Assembly (NCBI RefSeq): GCF_001038455.1
Contig: NZ_LDUY01000008.1
Coordinates: forward strand, 1 to 56,920
Length of the DNA stretch: 56,920 bases
Direction: 5' to 3'
DNA from: Fructobacillus sp. EFB-N1
GTDB lineage: Bacteria; Bacillota; Bacilli; Lactobacillales; Lactobacillaceae
Numbering within the stretch: the first letter of the stretch is position 1; each line of letters starts with the position of its first letter. A program made the position numbers and the translations under genes. The notes beneath the pieces are model-generated. The model worked only from the letters and a program-made list of their open reading frames with translations, was not told the DNA's origin and ran no database searches. Below, piece after piece: positions 34,152-41,944 of the stretch.

Positions 34152-36055
34152 TAGTCGTCCTCCGCATAAAAACTTTTGTTAAAGGCAATATCATTAGCGG
34201 ACATTAATTCTTGGACATTAGCGTCATCAATATTGCTGTAAGAGTAATAAAGTTGATTTTTGTCTAATACCTTGATGAGGAGCTTTTTCTTGTCATCGAG
34301 TGACATTTCTTGATATTCAGCATCTTGTAGAACTTTGTCCAGGTCGACCCGGAAATCAAGGTCTGCCCCACCTTCCAGCATGCGGTTGACGACGTTATTA
34401 AGGGCTGAGGCATTTTGGGCATTTTGAATATCGCGTAGGTAGCCTTGATTCTTTTCCATCAATTCTGCATAGACAAAGGAATCACCTCCCTGCCAATTAA
34501 CATCTTTGGATATTCCACCTTGTTCACCGGCAATGACTTTTTTGAGGCGTTCGACAGAGACTGTTTTAATGTAGTCCATCTGTTCAATTCCAATAAAGCG
34601 ACGGTTCATTTTCATGGCGACTGCTTGAGTTGTCGCAGATCCCATGAAGAAGTCGAGCACTAAATCATTTTTGTTAGAACCTATGGTTAAAATACGTTGT
34701 AATAGACGTTCAGGTTTTGGTGTTCCGAATGCACTGACACCATCAAATAAACTTTTAACCTCTTTTTTGGCTTCTTGATTATGACCAACTTCGTTATAAG
34801 TCCATAGTGTTTGTGCAACAACTCCATCACTAACTTCTGATAAAAATCTTTTTGTACTTGGTACACTATTCCCGTCTTTTCCAAACCAAATTCTATTATC
34901 TGAAAGAAATTCCTCAAAACGTTCTTTGGAGAGCAGCCAGCTTCGACCAGAAGGTGGCAATACTTTTCGACCCGAAGGAGTCGTAATTTCGTAAATATTT
35001 TTTTGTATTGCTGGTCCAACAGAAAAATCAGATGTCTTCCAGGGACCTCTTGAATCGTTATCAGGGTTTCGATATCTATTTGTAGCTGCTTCGTCTCTTG
35101 GAAGCCTATTCAACTCTTTATTTGAATCGTTGTTTTTTGCATAAACTTCAATATAATCATGTGATCGGGAAAAAGTCTTTTTCAAATTCACCGGAGCGTA
35201 TGCTCTTTGCCACACGACTTCATCAATAAAGTTTTGTCGACCAAAAATGCTATCTGATAAAACTTTAATATAATGGCTTTCATTGTCATCAATTGAGATC
35301 CAAATGGTACCATCTTCGGCAAGTAAATCCCAGGCAATTTCAAAACGATTTTTTATAAAAGTTAGCCATGCTGAATGATTAAAATGGTCATTATAACCAA
35401 AATCTTTTCCTGTATTATAGGGAGGATCTAAGTAAATTAACTTTACTTTACCAGCATAGCGTTTTTTCAAACTATACAACGCAACTAAATTATTTCCTTT
35501 GATAATTAGATTATCGCCATCAAAAGTATCAACAGATTCGCCATCTAAATGCTCTTTGTCATATTTAGTAGCATTTTTAAAGATTTTAGGTTCTAATAAT
35601 TCATCAATCTCAGACTTAGCTATGGTTTCATTTAGAAACACTTCGTCTGTATCTTTTTGATCTTCTTTGGCCATACCTGCCTTTAACACAGTATCTTTAA
35701 AAGGAAAATCTAAGACTACGTCAGCGGTTTCATCAATAAATTTATTTCCGGCGTTTAGTCCAATTTTATTTTCGAACCTAGTGTAGCTGTCTTGCCAGTA
35801 TTCCTTATAGGTGAACATTTCAATAAACTGATTAAGCTTAAACACTTCAATATTTTTTTCATCAACTAAAACGTTCTCTGTATAGGTATCGTGAATCAGT
35901 TGATTAGACAGCAATGCTTTCATCAACATTGGGGTATATGCGTCCAAATCTTCAATGACTTTGTTTCGCTTTAAATTACCATTACTAGTAAAATATGTTG
36001 AACCGAAATCTTTTAAAATTGATTTGGTTGTTGCCATAATTTTGGAATCTATCAT
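34151..36055 (-). CDS. mod: Type III DNA adenine methyltransferase Mod (634 aa)
   Basis: Beta-class N6-adenine methyltransferase with catalytic DPPY (210-213, in YLDPPYNTGKDF) before the AdoMet-binding motif LDFFMGSATTQA, followed by the FIGIEQ segment. The region between these motifs is the target recognition domain. It protects the plasmid and host and provides specificity to Res. The operon order mod-res is standard. The start at 36055 has GGAG upstream; an ATG six codons later is an alternative. No simple-sequence repeat suggestive of phase variation was seen in the gene. Confidence 0.95.
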   Translation of the reverse strand: MIDSKIMATTKSILKDFGSTYFTSNGNLKRNKVIEDLDAYTPMLMKALLSNQLIHDTYTENVLVDEKNIEVFKLNQFIEMFTYKEYWQDSYTRFENKIGLNAGNKFIDETADVVLDFPFKDTVLKAGMAKEDQKDTDEVFLNETIAKSEIDELLEPKIFKNATKYDKEHLDGESVDTFDGDNLIIKGNNLVALYSLKKRYAGKVKLIYLDPPYNTGKDFGYNDHFNHSAWLTFIKNRFEIAWDLLAEDGTIWISIDDNESHYIKVLSDSIFGRQNFIDEVVWQRAYAPVNLKKTFSRSHDYIEVYAKNNDSNKELNRLPRDEAATNRYRNPDNDSRGPWKTSDFSVGPAIQKNIYEITTPSGRKVLPPSGRSWLLSKERFEEFLSDNRIWFGKDGNSVPSTKRFLSEVSDGVVAQTLWTYNEVGHNQEAKKEVKSLFDGVSAFGTPKPERLLQRILTIGSNKNDLVLDFFMGSATTQAVAMKMNRRFIGIEQMDYIKTVSVERLKKVIAGEQGGISKDVNWQGGDSFVYAELMEKNQGYLRDIQNAQNASALNNVVNRMLEGGADLDFRVDLDKVLQDAEYQEMSLDDKKKLLIKVLDKNQLYYSYSNIDDANVQELMSANDIAFNKSFYAEDD

Positions 36056-36153
36056 TGACCTAATTACTCCATTTTTAAGGTGTATTATTTATTGTTGTTT
36101 GTTTACTAAAATAGTATAGCATGTTCATTATCTGAGGAATGCTCCCAAAAAAG

Positions 36154-36188
36154 GTGGTAAAAAGGATTACTAAATCATCTTTTACCAC
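36154..36188 (-). terminator. Terminator after the frameshifted small gene
   Basis: Stem GTGGTAAAA / TTTTACCAC with T-rich minus-strand tail. It lies between the broken gene at 36201-36463 and the mod promoter region. A TGCTATACT extended -10 at about 36113-36122 could be the mod promoter. Confidence 0.65.
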
Positions 36189-36200
36189 AATGTTAGGTTG

Positions 36201-36463
36201 TCAACGATTGATTGATACGGTGATTCCTTTTTCAATCTTGATTAACTGCACTGCTTCTAAAACGGCATCTACTTCTTCACTTGAATAAGTATAAATTGCT
36301 CGTGAAGTTGTCGCTCTTCCCAACTTATGCCATTCAAAAAATAAATTAACCGAATTATCGAACTGAGGTAGTACTACCTTAGTTCGTATAGCGTGTTTGC
36401 TTCTTTTCTCCCAAGCGGTTCGATAGCGCGTACGACTTCCTGGTTAATCTTTTCAATGGTCAT
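36201..36463 (-). pseudogene. Frameshifted small gene (about 87 codons)
   Basis: The ATG overlaps the stop of the preceding gene (ATATGA). The first frame (MTIEKINQEVVRAIEPLG...) stops after 29 codons. The next frame continues as SKHAIRTKVVLPQFDNSVN and then NLFFEWHKLGRATTSRAIY to a TGA at 36201-36203. The total length of 263 nt is not divisible by three, consistent with a single indel near codon 20. No family recognised. Its partner at 36460-36737 is also truncated, so the pair is a decaying cassette. Confidence 0.6.
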
Positions 36464-36753
36464 ATCTTAACCTCAAAGTGACGAATTGATTCAAATGGAT
36501 AATAATTTTTATCAATCCATAAGCCCTCTTCATTAAACAAACGAATCAAGGCATGTATTGGTTCGAGCACTTTCATGCCAAAAGTAGTGCTGTTGAGTTG
36601 CAGAATGATGGAACGATAATTGACAAAAGCTTCCTGACAAACTCGCTGCATTTCATGCACTGGTGTTTCATTAAGCCATTCATGAAGAGCAGTTTGATCT
36701 TCTTTATTTTGGTTGAATTTTAGGGTATGGTCGGACAGAAAAAAGCCGTTCAA
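36460..36753 (-). pseudogene. 5'-truncated hypothetical gene abutting an inverted repeat
   Basis: An open frame of 97 codons whose only upstream start is a TTG without ribosome binding site. Its first five codons lie inside the inverted repeat at 36738-36815. The body (TPVHEMQRVCQEAFVNYRSI and LNSTTFGMKVLEPIHALIR) looks like a real protein and ends coupled to the next gene by an ATGA overlap. I read it as the 3' part of a gene cut by arrival of the RT module. No family recognised. Confidence 0.5.
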
Positions 36754-36815
36754 GATGAGGAATAAATATTATAGAGGCTGTCATGATATTGTATGCCGTA
36801 CACGATATACCAGAT
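36738..36815 (+). repeat. Inverted repeat, left copy, flanking the RT pair
   Basis: About 78 bp, close to 90% identical to the reverse complement of 40503-40580. On this strand it encodes KKPFKMRNKYYRGCHDIVC followed by RTRYTR and a stop; the right copy encodes almost the same peptide on the minus strand. Both look like the end of one gene, possibly a transposase, that I cannot identify. The two copies bracket 3.7 kb with both RT genes. Confidence 0.8.
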
Positions 36816-36856
36816 GAATATAGGCTCATCAGTTATCAGTTGGTTTATTTATCAAC

Positions 36857-36899
36857 AAGCTCATCATAAAATGCAAAAGCAATCATCATGAAAAAATTA
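36857..36899. other. Short displaced piece of virD4 sequence
   Basis: About 37 bp are identical, same strand, to 29926-29962 within virD4 (codons for FFMMIAFAFYDE on the minus strand). It lies between the left inverted repeat and the RT gene with no surrounding similarity. Adjacent 36913-36960 reads on the plus strand as NLLKPYSEVIEHRIGLLNTG and a stop, which may be another gene remnant. Confidence 0.75.
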
Positions 36900-36960
36900 T
36901 CCAAAACCTTGCAACCTGCTCAAACCATACAGTGAAGTAATTGAACATCGAATTGGACTA

Positions 36961-39012
36961 TTAAACACTGGCTAACCCATCAAAGTGTGAGGCGGAACTA
37001 ATTATTTTTTTGCGGAGAACTTGTTCCAAAAAGTAGTCAAATGATTTCCCCCACTGATAATAAGAATGGCGAGAAAGAATCGATGGCTTACGTTTCCCTT
37101 GAAGTGATGTTATTTCATTACTAAAATTCTGTTGCAATAATGGACGGAAGATGTCATTTTTTCCTGGAAAATAATAAAAGTCATTTAACAAATAAAAAAA
37201 ATTACCATTTTCTTGGGCAGCAATACCCTCTTGCTTATATTGAAACAATTTATTAACTAATACTGAACAAATTGATTTATGAACAGCAGTGTATTCTTTT
37301 AAAATATTATGATTTTTGGAATCATAAACATAATTTGTAATTGATGTTAAAACAAAATAGTCATTTAAAATGTCATCCTGTTTTAAAAATTTCTGTAAAA
37401 TATGTGACGGGATGTACAAATCATACTTTTTAAAAAAATCCAAAAGAGTAATAACTTCGTATCCTTCACTGACATCAAACCAATCTGTACTGAGAACTGA
37501 ACAAATATGCTGAAAAATGAACTTAAGAATACCCTTCAATTCCTCATTTGGCTTTAAATTTTCCTCAAACAATAGCACATTGTTTGATAATTCTTTTTTA
37601 ATTATTTGATCAGCTTTTTTCAAAATACTTGATACAACGATAATGTAATATCGGGCAGATTTGAAGCAAAAATTTGTTTTTAAAAGAGAAGTTACACCAG
37701 TCAAAATGGTTAATGCTTGTTTAGGGTTAATTTTAGAAAATTGTATTAAACGACTTAAACTCGAAAGACTATAATTAACTAAAATATCTTTTCTATCACT
37801 CTCACTATCAATTAAATTATTGATGTTATCGAACAATAGCTCCCAAAGATATGTCGAGCCTAAATATTCTTTAATACTCATCTCAAAATTACTGGGACTT
37901 TCCTTTTCCTTTTCCTTTTCCTTTTCTTTAGACTCAAGAAACTCAAGAACTCTAGAATTTTTAAAATCAAGAATTATTTTTTTAATTTCTGTAACTCGAG
38001 AGTACAAAATACTTGTTGTATCTGAGAAGTCTTTGATCTTAGAATCATTAATAGATAAATTGAACGTTCTCAAACAAGACTCAAACTCATTTTCAATAAC
38101 ATTATTTAGCTGTGAGTCATTAGAAAAAATAAAGATGTCATCAACATATCGTATTATGCTGTAATCAATGTTGTTAACTTTATTATGTTTTTCTAATAAA
38201 TTTTTTTCAACAATTGTATCAACTTTTGATAGTAGTAATTCGACAATAACTCTTGAAAATTCAGGTCCTACAACAATTCCATTTGTTTCTTTAAAATTAA
38301 TGGATTGCATCAATCTATCTATTGCGCCTTCAAAAGATTTATCAAGCATAGATTTTTTAGCCATTTTTGCAACAGATTTTGATCCCAACAATGCCCAAGT
38401 TAATGAGTGCGTATATACGCTTGGGAAAAAATTTTGTATATCAATTTTTTTTGAAACCTTGTATTTTAATTGAATTTCTTTGAATTTTGAATTAGAAGCC
38501 AAAGAAGAAAATTTAGGTGCCCATGCATAAGAAAAATAATGTCTAAATTTAACGATACTTTCTTCTGAACTCACACCACATTCCAAATCAAAAGAAGATA
38601 GTAACTCAGACAATTCATTTTGCCTTTTTTGTGTTTTTTTGATAGTGTTTTCATTTCGTTTTAGAGGCATTCTAAAACTAAAACTAGAATTCATATTGTC
38701 TAATATATCATCTTCATACTTAAGAATAAAAAAAAGGGCACGGAGTTGAGCGCCTGGATGTAACAAACTCATTTTTCTGATTTTATGGTCAGAAACCTTT
38801 GTTGTATAATATAACGGTTTACTTGTGTTATATCCATATTGACACATTGTATCAAGAAAATCAGTTCCACCCTTACTATTAGTGTTTTCCCGTATATGTG
38901 CTTTTACTTCTTTTTCGCTTAGTAAATTGTTTGTATATAGTGATCGATTGGAGAATAAAGCTGGAATTTCTTCAGGTAAAACATCAGTACGTAAAAAATA
39001 ATTATTAGCCAT
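36961..39012 (-). CDS. Reverse transcriptase of an antiphage (Abi/UG/DRT) type, large partner (683 aa)
   Basis: RT domain in the first half. Numbered from a GTG five codons upstream of the chosen ATG: motif A KKIDIQNFFPSVYTHSLTWA with Asp196, motif B VVGPEFSRVIVELLL near 252-266, motif C RYVDDIFIF with YVDD 294-297. The N-terminal LPEEIPALFSN and the FSFRMP segment are typical of the 'unknown group' and Abi reverse transcriptases. The C-terminal 300 residues are alpha-helical and contain no maturase or endonuclease domain. No group II intron structure surrounds it. The ATG at 39012 follows AAGGTGG by 11 nt. Very AT-rich. It resembles the larger RT of two-RT systems such as DRT3, but the subclass is unverified. 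Confidence 0.85.
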   Translation of the reverse strand: MANNYFLRTDVLPEEIPALFSNRSLYTNNLLSEKEVKAHIRENTNSKGGTDFLDTMCQYGYNTSKPLYYTTKVSDHKIRKMSLLHPGAQLRALFFILKYEDDILDNMNSSFSFRMPLKRNENTIKKTQKRQNELSELLSSFDLECGVSSEESIVKFRHYFSYAWAPKFSSLASNSKFKEIQLKYKVSKKIDIQNFFPSVYTHSLTWALLGSKSVAKMAKKSMLDKSFEGAIDRLMQSINFKETNGIVVGPEFSRVIVELLLSKVDTIVEKNLLEKHNKVNNIDYSIIRYVDDIFIFSNDSQLNNVIENEFESCLRTFNLSINDSKIKDFSDTTSILYSRVTEIKKIILDFKNSRVLEFLESKEKEKEKEKESPSNFEMSIKEYLGSTYLWELLFDNINNLIDSESDRKDILVNYSLSSLSRLIQFSKINPKQALTILTGVTSLLKTNFCFKSARYYIIVVSSILKKADQIIKKELSNNVLLFEENLKPNEELKGILKFIFQHICSVLSTDWFDVSEGYEVITLLDFFKKYDLYIPSHILQKFLKQDDILNDYFVLTSITNYVYDSKNHNILKEYTAVHKSICSVLVNKLFQYKQEGIAAQENGNFFYLLNDFYYFPGKNDIFRPLLQQNFSNEITSLQGKRKPSILSRHSYYQWGKSFDYFLEQVLRKKIISSASHFDGLASV
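37902..37925. repeat. Hexanucleotide microsatellite inside the large RT gene
   Basis: Four perfect CCTTTT units encode a KEKEKEKE linker just after the RT core. Being six bases long it varies in frame and would only change linker length. Confidence 0.8.
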
Positions 39013-39027
39013 GGTATTATTATCCAC

Positions 39028-39256
39028 CTTATGTATAATGATAGTATACTAAAGCTCAAGAATTAAAGGTATACTTTTTCTTAAATCGAAAACATTTATT
39101 ACGATAAAAAGTTAATGAAGTATATCTACACAATCAGAAAACGTCTCTTAACATTTTCAGCAAGAAATTCTTTCACAAGAATTTCCGGTAAATAATCAAT
39201 TTTTTAAGTTAATTATTTTTTCAGAGTTTTAGTGTACATAATATAGGATCCAAAAA
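39028..39256. ncRNA. Divergent RT intergenic region with candidate structured RNA
   Basis: The 229 bp between the two RT genes contains a perfect 9-bp hairpin (GAAATTCTT / AAGAATTTC, loop TCAC, 39164-39185), a CTACACAATC stretch (39126-39135), an inverted repeat AGTATAC...GTATACT around 39044-39076, and a T-rich weak hairpin near 39198-39220. Both RT promoters must lie here as well: TTGAGC with a downstream TATACA on the minus strand, TAATAT before the plus-strand gene. Two-RT defence systems use an RNA template, so an RNA here is plausible but unproven. Confidence 0.4.
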
Positions 39257-40426
39257 ATGAATTCAAATAATTACGAAATTGCAAAATTGAATCATAAAAG
39301 GCACATATACAGGCTAAATACCCAATCACTAGATGAAAAATATAGAGATTTAGCTAAATCTTTAAAACGCACGTTCACACAGACACCCAACAGAAATAGG
39401 TCTTTAAATCAAGTTGTACGTGCTCTTACACCGAATTTATATAATAGAAACAAACACGGTCATTACTTCGTAACTGATTTAAATCAAACAATCATTAGAG
39501 GAGATATACATAGCTTTTTTCCTTCAATAAACAAACATTTACTGTATAAAAAAATTGTGCATTCTACTAAATTGGTATTAAACAAAAATCAAAGAAAATT
39601 ACTTTCTGACATGCTACTTGATCCTAATTTTGTTGGAATACCGCAAGGATTATCTATCTCCTCAGTATTTGCAGAAATATATTTAGAAGAATTTGATAAA
39701 TTGATGAAATTAACATTTTCAGAATGTATTTACATAAGGTATGTGGACGACTTTTTACTAATCTGTCCAACGCAATTAGCGAATAAATATGACTTTTCAC
39801 ATATTATTAGCAAGTTATTGTGCAAGTATCAATTGACATTGTCTGATAATAAATTTTCTGTGGTTCCATTCGAGCACTCCAACCAATTCACTTTCTTAGG
39901 ATATCACTTTCGTCGTGAAGGCGATTCTATGATAATCGAAATTGATGATTCAAAAATAACTAAACTTCAGAAAAGAATTAATTCATACTTTTATGACTAT
40001 CTTAAATTTGATTCACCTTTTGAAAAACTTTATTTAAGATTAAAAAATATTTTTTTTGGTGTAATAACTTTAAGTCCAACCACTCTGAAAAGACAAAATC
40101 AAGGCATACCATATGCTTATTCACACATTACTTCATTTGAAAATATTCAATTTTTAATCAATAATATCGAATACCAATTAAAAAAATGCAAAAAATTGAA
40201 CGCCAGCAAAATAAAAAGTATCAGAAAACTTTATTTTCCATATTCCCATTTTGATTCTCAAAAAAGTGATGCTGTAGAGATTCTCCTGAAACAAAGGTAT
40301 AACTATTTAAACCTCAGCATCAAGCAAATCGTTAACTTGTTAAGAACATTAGATTCTAATTTTGTATATAAAAATCAATCAAAAAGTAGTTTGATTCATC
40401 TTCTTTTTTATCTACTTTACCATTAA
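39257..40426 (+). CDS. Reverse transcriptase of an antiphage (UG/DRT) type, small partner (389 aa)
   Basis: Compact RT with motif A IIRGDIHSFFPSI (Asp83), motif B VGIPQGLSISSVFAEIY (GIPQG 127-131), motif C YIRYVDDFLLI (YVDD 162-165), motif D SDNKFSVV and a downstream FTFLGYHF segment. All catalytic residues are present. It has no fused domain and no intron or retron structure was recognised around it. Divergently transcribed from the 683-aa RT across 229 bp; AGGA lies before the start. AT content is higher than in the transfer genes, in line with recent acquisition. It could be a Drt3a-type partner, although I did not recognise a diagnostic N-terminal motif of that group. Confidence 0.85.
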   Translation: MNSNNYEIAKLNHKRHIYRLNTQSLDEKYRDLAKSLKRTFTQTPNRNRSLNQVVRALTPNLYNRNKHGHYFVTDLNQTIIRGDIHSFFPSINKHLLYKKIVHSTKLVLNKNQRKLLSDMLLDPNFVGIPQGLSISSVFAEIYLEEFDKLMKLTFSECIYIRYVDDFLLICPTQLANKYDFSHIISKLLCKYQLTLSDNKFSVVPFEHSNQFTFLGYHFRREGDSMIIEIDDSKITKLQKRINSYFYDYLKFDSPFEKLYLRLKNIFFGVITLSPTTLKRQNQGIPYAYSHITSFENIQFLINNIEYQLKKCKKLNASKIKSIRKLYFPYSHFDSQKSDAVEILLKQRYNYLNLSIKQIVNLLRTLDSNFVYKNQSKSSLIHLLFYLLYH

Positions 40427-40493
40427 AATTAAACAGCCTATTACTCATAAAATGTTATTTAATCCATTTCCGATTTATAGATTTTTATTAAGT

Positions 40494-40796
40494 CTATATT
40501 AATTTGATATATCTTGCCCGGCATACAATATCATGACAGCCTTTATAATATTTATTCTTCATCTTAAACGGCTTTTTTCTTGTACTCATTACCACTGGTA
40601 ATCGTGGCATGAATGCCATAATGTTATTCTCAATTATGGACCGCCTTTTCATATTATTCATATAATAAATTACGGCTGATCGTTCAAAAATTAAAAAAAT
40701 TTTTTGAAGGTTTTTCCATAATTTTGTATTTTTTTCTTTCATTTTTGGGAAGATATAATGCAGTTTATTATCAAAGGTATTATCAACTTCCATCAT
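40494..40796 (-). CDS. Possible remnant ORF ending in the right inverted repeat (100 aa)
   Basis: Basic, hydrophobic ORF (MKEKNTKLWKNLQKIFLIF...) whose last 26 codons lie in the repeat 40503-40580. The same C-terminal peptide occurs in the left repeat at 36738-36815 without the upstream part. No ribosome binding site stands out. It may be the end of a transposase-like gene; identity unknown. The following region 40800-40985 has no gene I can support. Confidence 0.3.
   Translation of the reverse strand: MMEVDNTFDNKLHYIFPKMKEKNTKLWKNLQKIFLIFERSAVIYYMNNMKRRSIIENNIMAFMPRLPVVMSTRKKPFKMKNKYYKGCHDIVCRARYIKLI
40503..40580 (-). repeat. Inverted repeat, right copy, flanking the RT pair
   Basis: Partner of 36738-36815 in opposite orientation. 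Differences are scattered single bases, so the two copies are not freshly duplicated. Confidence 0.8.
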
Positions 40797-41034
40797 TACT
40801 TAATGGTTGTTCGAATTAGTTAAATAATGTGTAAAATGGAATAATTTTTCAAACTTTTATCTAAAGCAATGCAAATCAACAAAACCAACTTTGCCGAGGG
40901 AATATATTCGTAAGTTTTAATATTACTAATTGTTCGTCGCAAAATTCCTACCAATTTTGCTAAATTATTTTGTCAGTGTATCTGTTAAATATCTTTAATT
41001 ATAGTTGTTCTTTTAGTGATAAATGCTATAATGA

Positions 41035-41160
41035 AGACATTAAAAAGGAACAGTTGCTGGACACAACTGTTCCTCCTAGTGAACCCGTTAAACGGTGGCT
41101 AGCCTTTATAAGTTATTTAATAACCATCATCAGCTCGCTAAAGTAGAGATGGTTATTTTT
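41035..41160 (+). ncRNA. Antisense RNA antitoxin (RNA II) of the Fst-type system
   Basis: Strong promoter TTGTTC, about 17 nt, TATAAT (41006-41032). The RNA begins near 41037 and forms a GGAACAGTTG / CAACTGTTCC stem-loop, followed by CCGTTAAACGG and GGCTAGCC. It ends at a long hairpin, AATAACCAT / ATGGTTATT (41119-41157), with eight T. It converges on the toxin gene at this shared terminator, as in par of pAD1. A degenerate copy occurs at 31396-31513. Confidence 0.75.
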
Positions 41161-41257
41161 TTTGGCTTAATTTAATTAAGTCAATGACAATACCTATCAA
41201 TGCTAGAATAAACATTCCAAACATTAATAGTAAGGTCAAGACGTCCTTGGCGGACAT
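41153..41257 (-). CDS. Fst-like type I toxin peptide (34 aa)
   Basis: Small hydrophobic peptide starting MSAKDVLTLLLMF, continuing through a membrane helix (MFILALIGIVIDLI), and ending in the polar KLSQKK tail, as in Fst/Ldr-family toxins that damage membranes. AAAGGAGATGCCAG lies before the ATG at 41257. An extended -10 (TGGTATAAT, about 41357-41365) upstream gives a leader of about 90 nt that can fold to restrain translation. It stabilises the plasmid by post-segregational killing together with the convergent RNA. Toxin family and layout are known; expression is inferred. Confidence 0.85.
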   Translation of the reverse strand: MSAKDVLTLLLMFGMFILALIGIVIDLIKLSQKK

Positions 41258-41406
41258 CTGGCATCTCCTTTCCTAGAATGTGGGGGTTGGCTGATTACAC
41301 CATAAGCACCACCTCCAATCCAGGATAGCCACCATCTTCACTTGTTCACTATGAGAATTATTATACCATGTACAGATCTAGACTAGTTAGAACTGCTAAT
41401 CCAGTT

Positions 41407-41673
41407 TTATGCTTTGTTTTTATGGAAATAATTCCATGAACATAAGCCGCCAACAGCCATGGCCACTATAACAATCAGCATGAACGGTAGATGAGAAACA
41501 ATTTCGGCCCCAATTCGAAAGAAAATACCATGTAAAATCCAAGTGCCAAATACCCCCATATGCTCCATCAGATTGCTCAAAAGGCTTCCTCCAGCATGAG
41601 TAGTGCCATAACTGTGCATTGTCACGTGTTTCAATCCCAAAATAGGGTTGAAAAGAGCTGTACTACTAAGCAT
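41407..41673 (-). CDS. Small membrane protein of the topoisomerase operon (88 aa)
   Basis: Start at the ATG at 41673, which has GGAGGTATAGGGAA upstream; a longer frame starting 25 codons earlier would overlap the preceding gene and lacks a site. The N-terminus is hydrophilic, followed by a weakly hydrophobic segment (GTWILHGIFFRIG) and a strong membrane helix (LPFMLIVIVAMAVGGLCSW) with a basic end. It may be a minor T4SS component. No family recognised. Confidence 0.6.
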   Translation of the reverse strand: MLSSTALFNPILGLKHVTMHSYGTTHAGGSLLSNLMEHMGVFGTWILHGIFFRIGAEIVSHLPFMLIVIVAMAVGGLCSWNYFHKNKA

Positions 41674-41677
41674 TTCC

Positions 41678-41911
41678 CTATACCTCCTTATCTCCAGAAG
41701 CGGATTGTGGTGATAAGTTCTGAATGGCATCATGGGCAACTTGAACATCAGTTGTATTTAACTTTTCCATCAATTCTTCAGCCAAACCAACTAATAATTC
41801 TTGCTTAAGCTTTTTTGAATCAGCTTTAGCTTGTTGTAATTGTTCTTTGGCCTTGGCCTCCTTTTCTTCTTGATTACGCAACTTCTTTAATGTTGTTTGA
41901 TTAAATGACAT
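41678..41911 (-). CDS. Small charged helical protein (77 aa)
   Basis: MSFNQTTLKKLRNQEEKEAK followed by further KEQLQQAKAD-type helix: a highly charged coiled-coil-like N-terminal half and an acidic end. GAGGAAAAGAAA precedes the start. It lies 33 nt after the topoisomerase gene. Function unknown. Confidence 0.6.
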   Translation of the reverse strand: MSFNQTTLKKLRNQEEKEAKAKEQLQQAKADSKKLKQELLVGLAEELMEKLNTTDVQVAHDAIQNLSPQSASGDKEV

Positions 41912-41944
41912 TTTCTTTTCCTCACAATAAATTTATTCTACTTT

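Noticed and set aside
36961-40426. Group II intron or retron
   Set aside because: No maturase or endonuclease domain and no domain V-like hairpin or typical retron msr-msd arrangement was recognised; two divergent RTs also do not fit.
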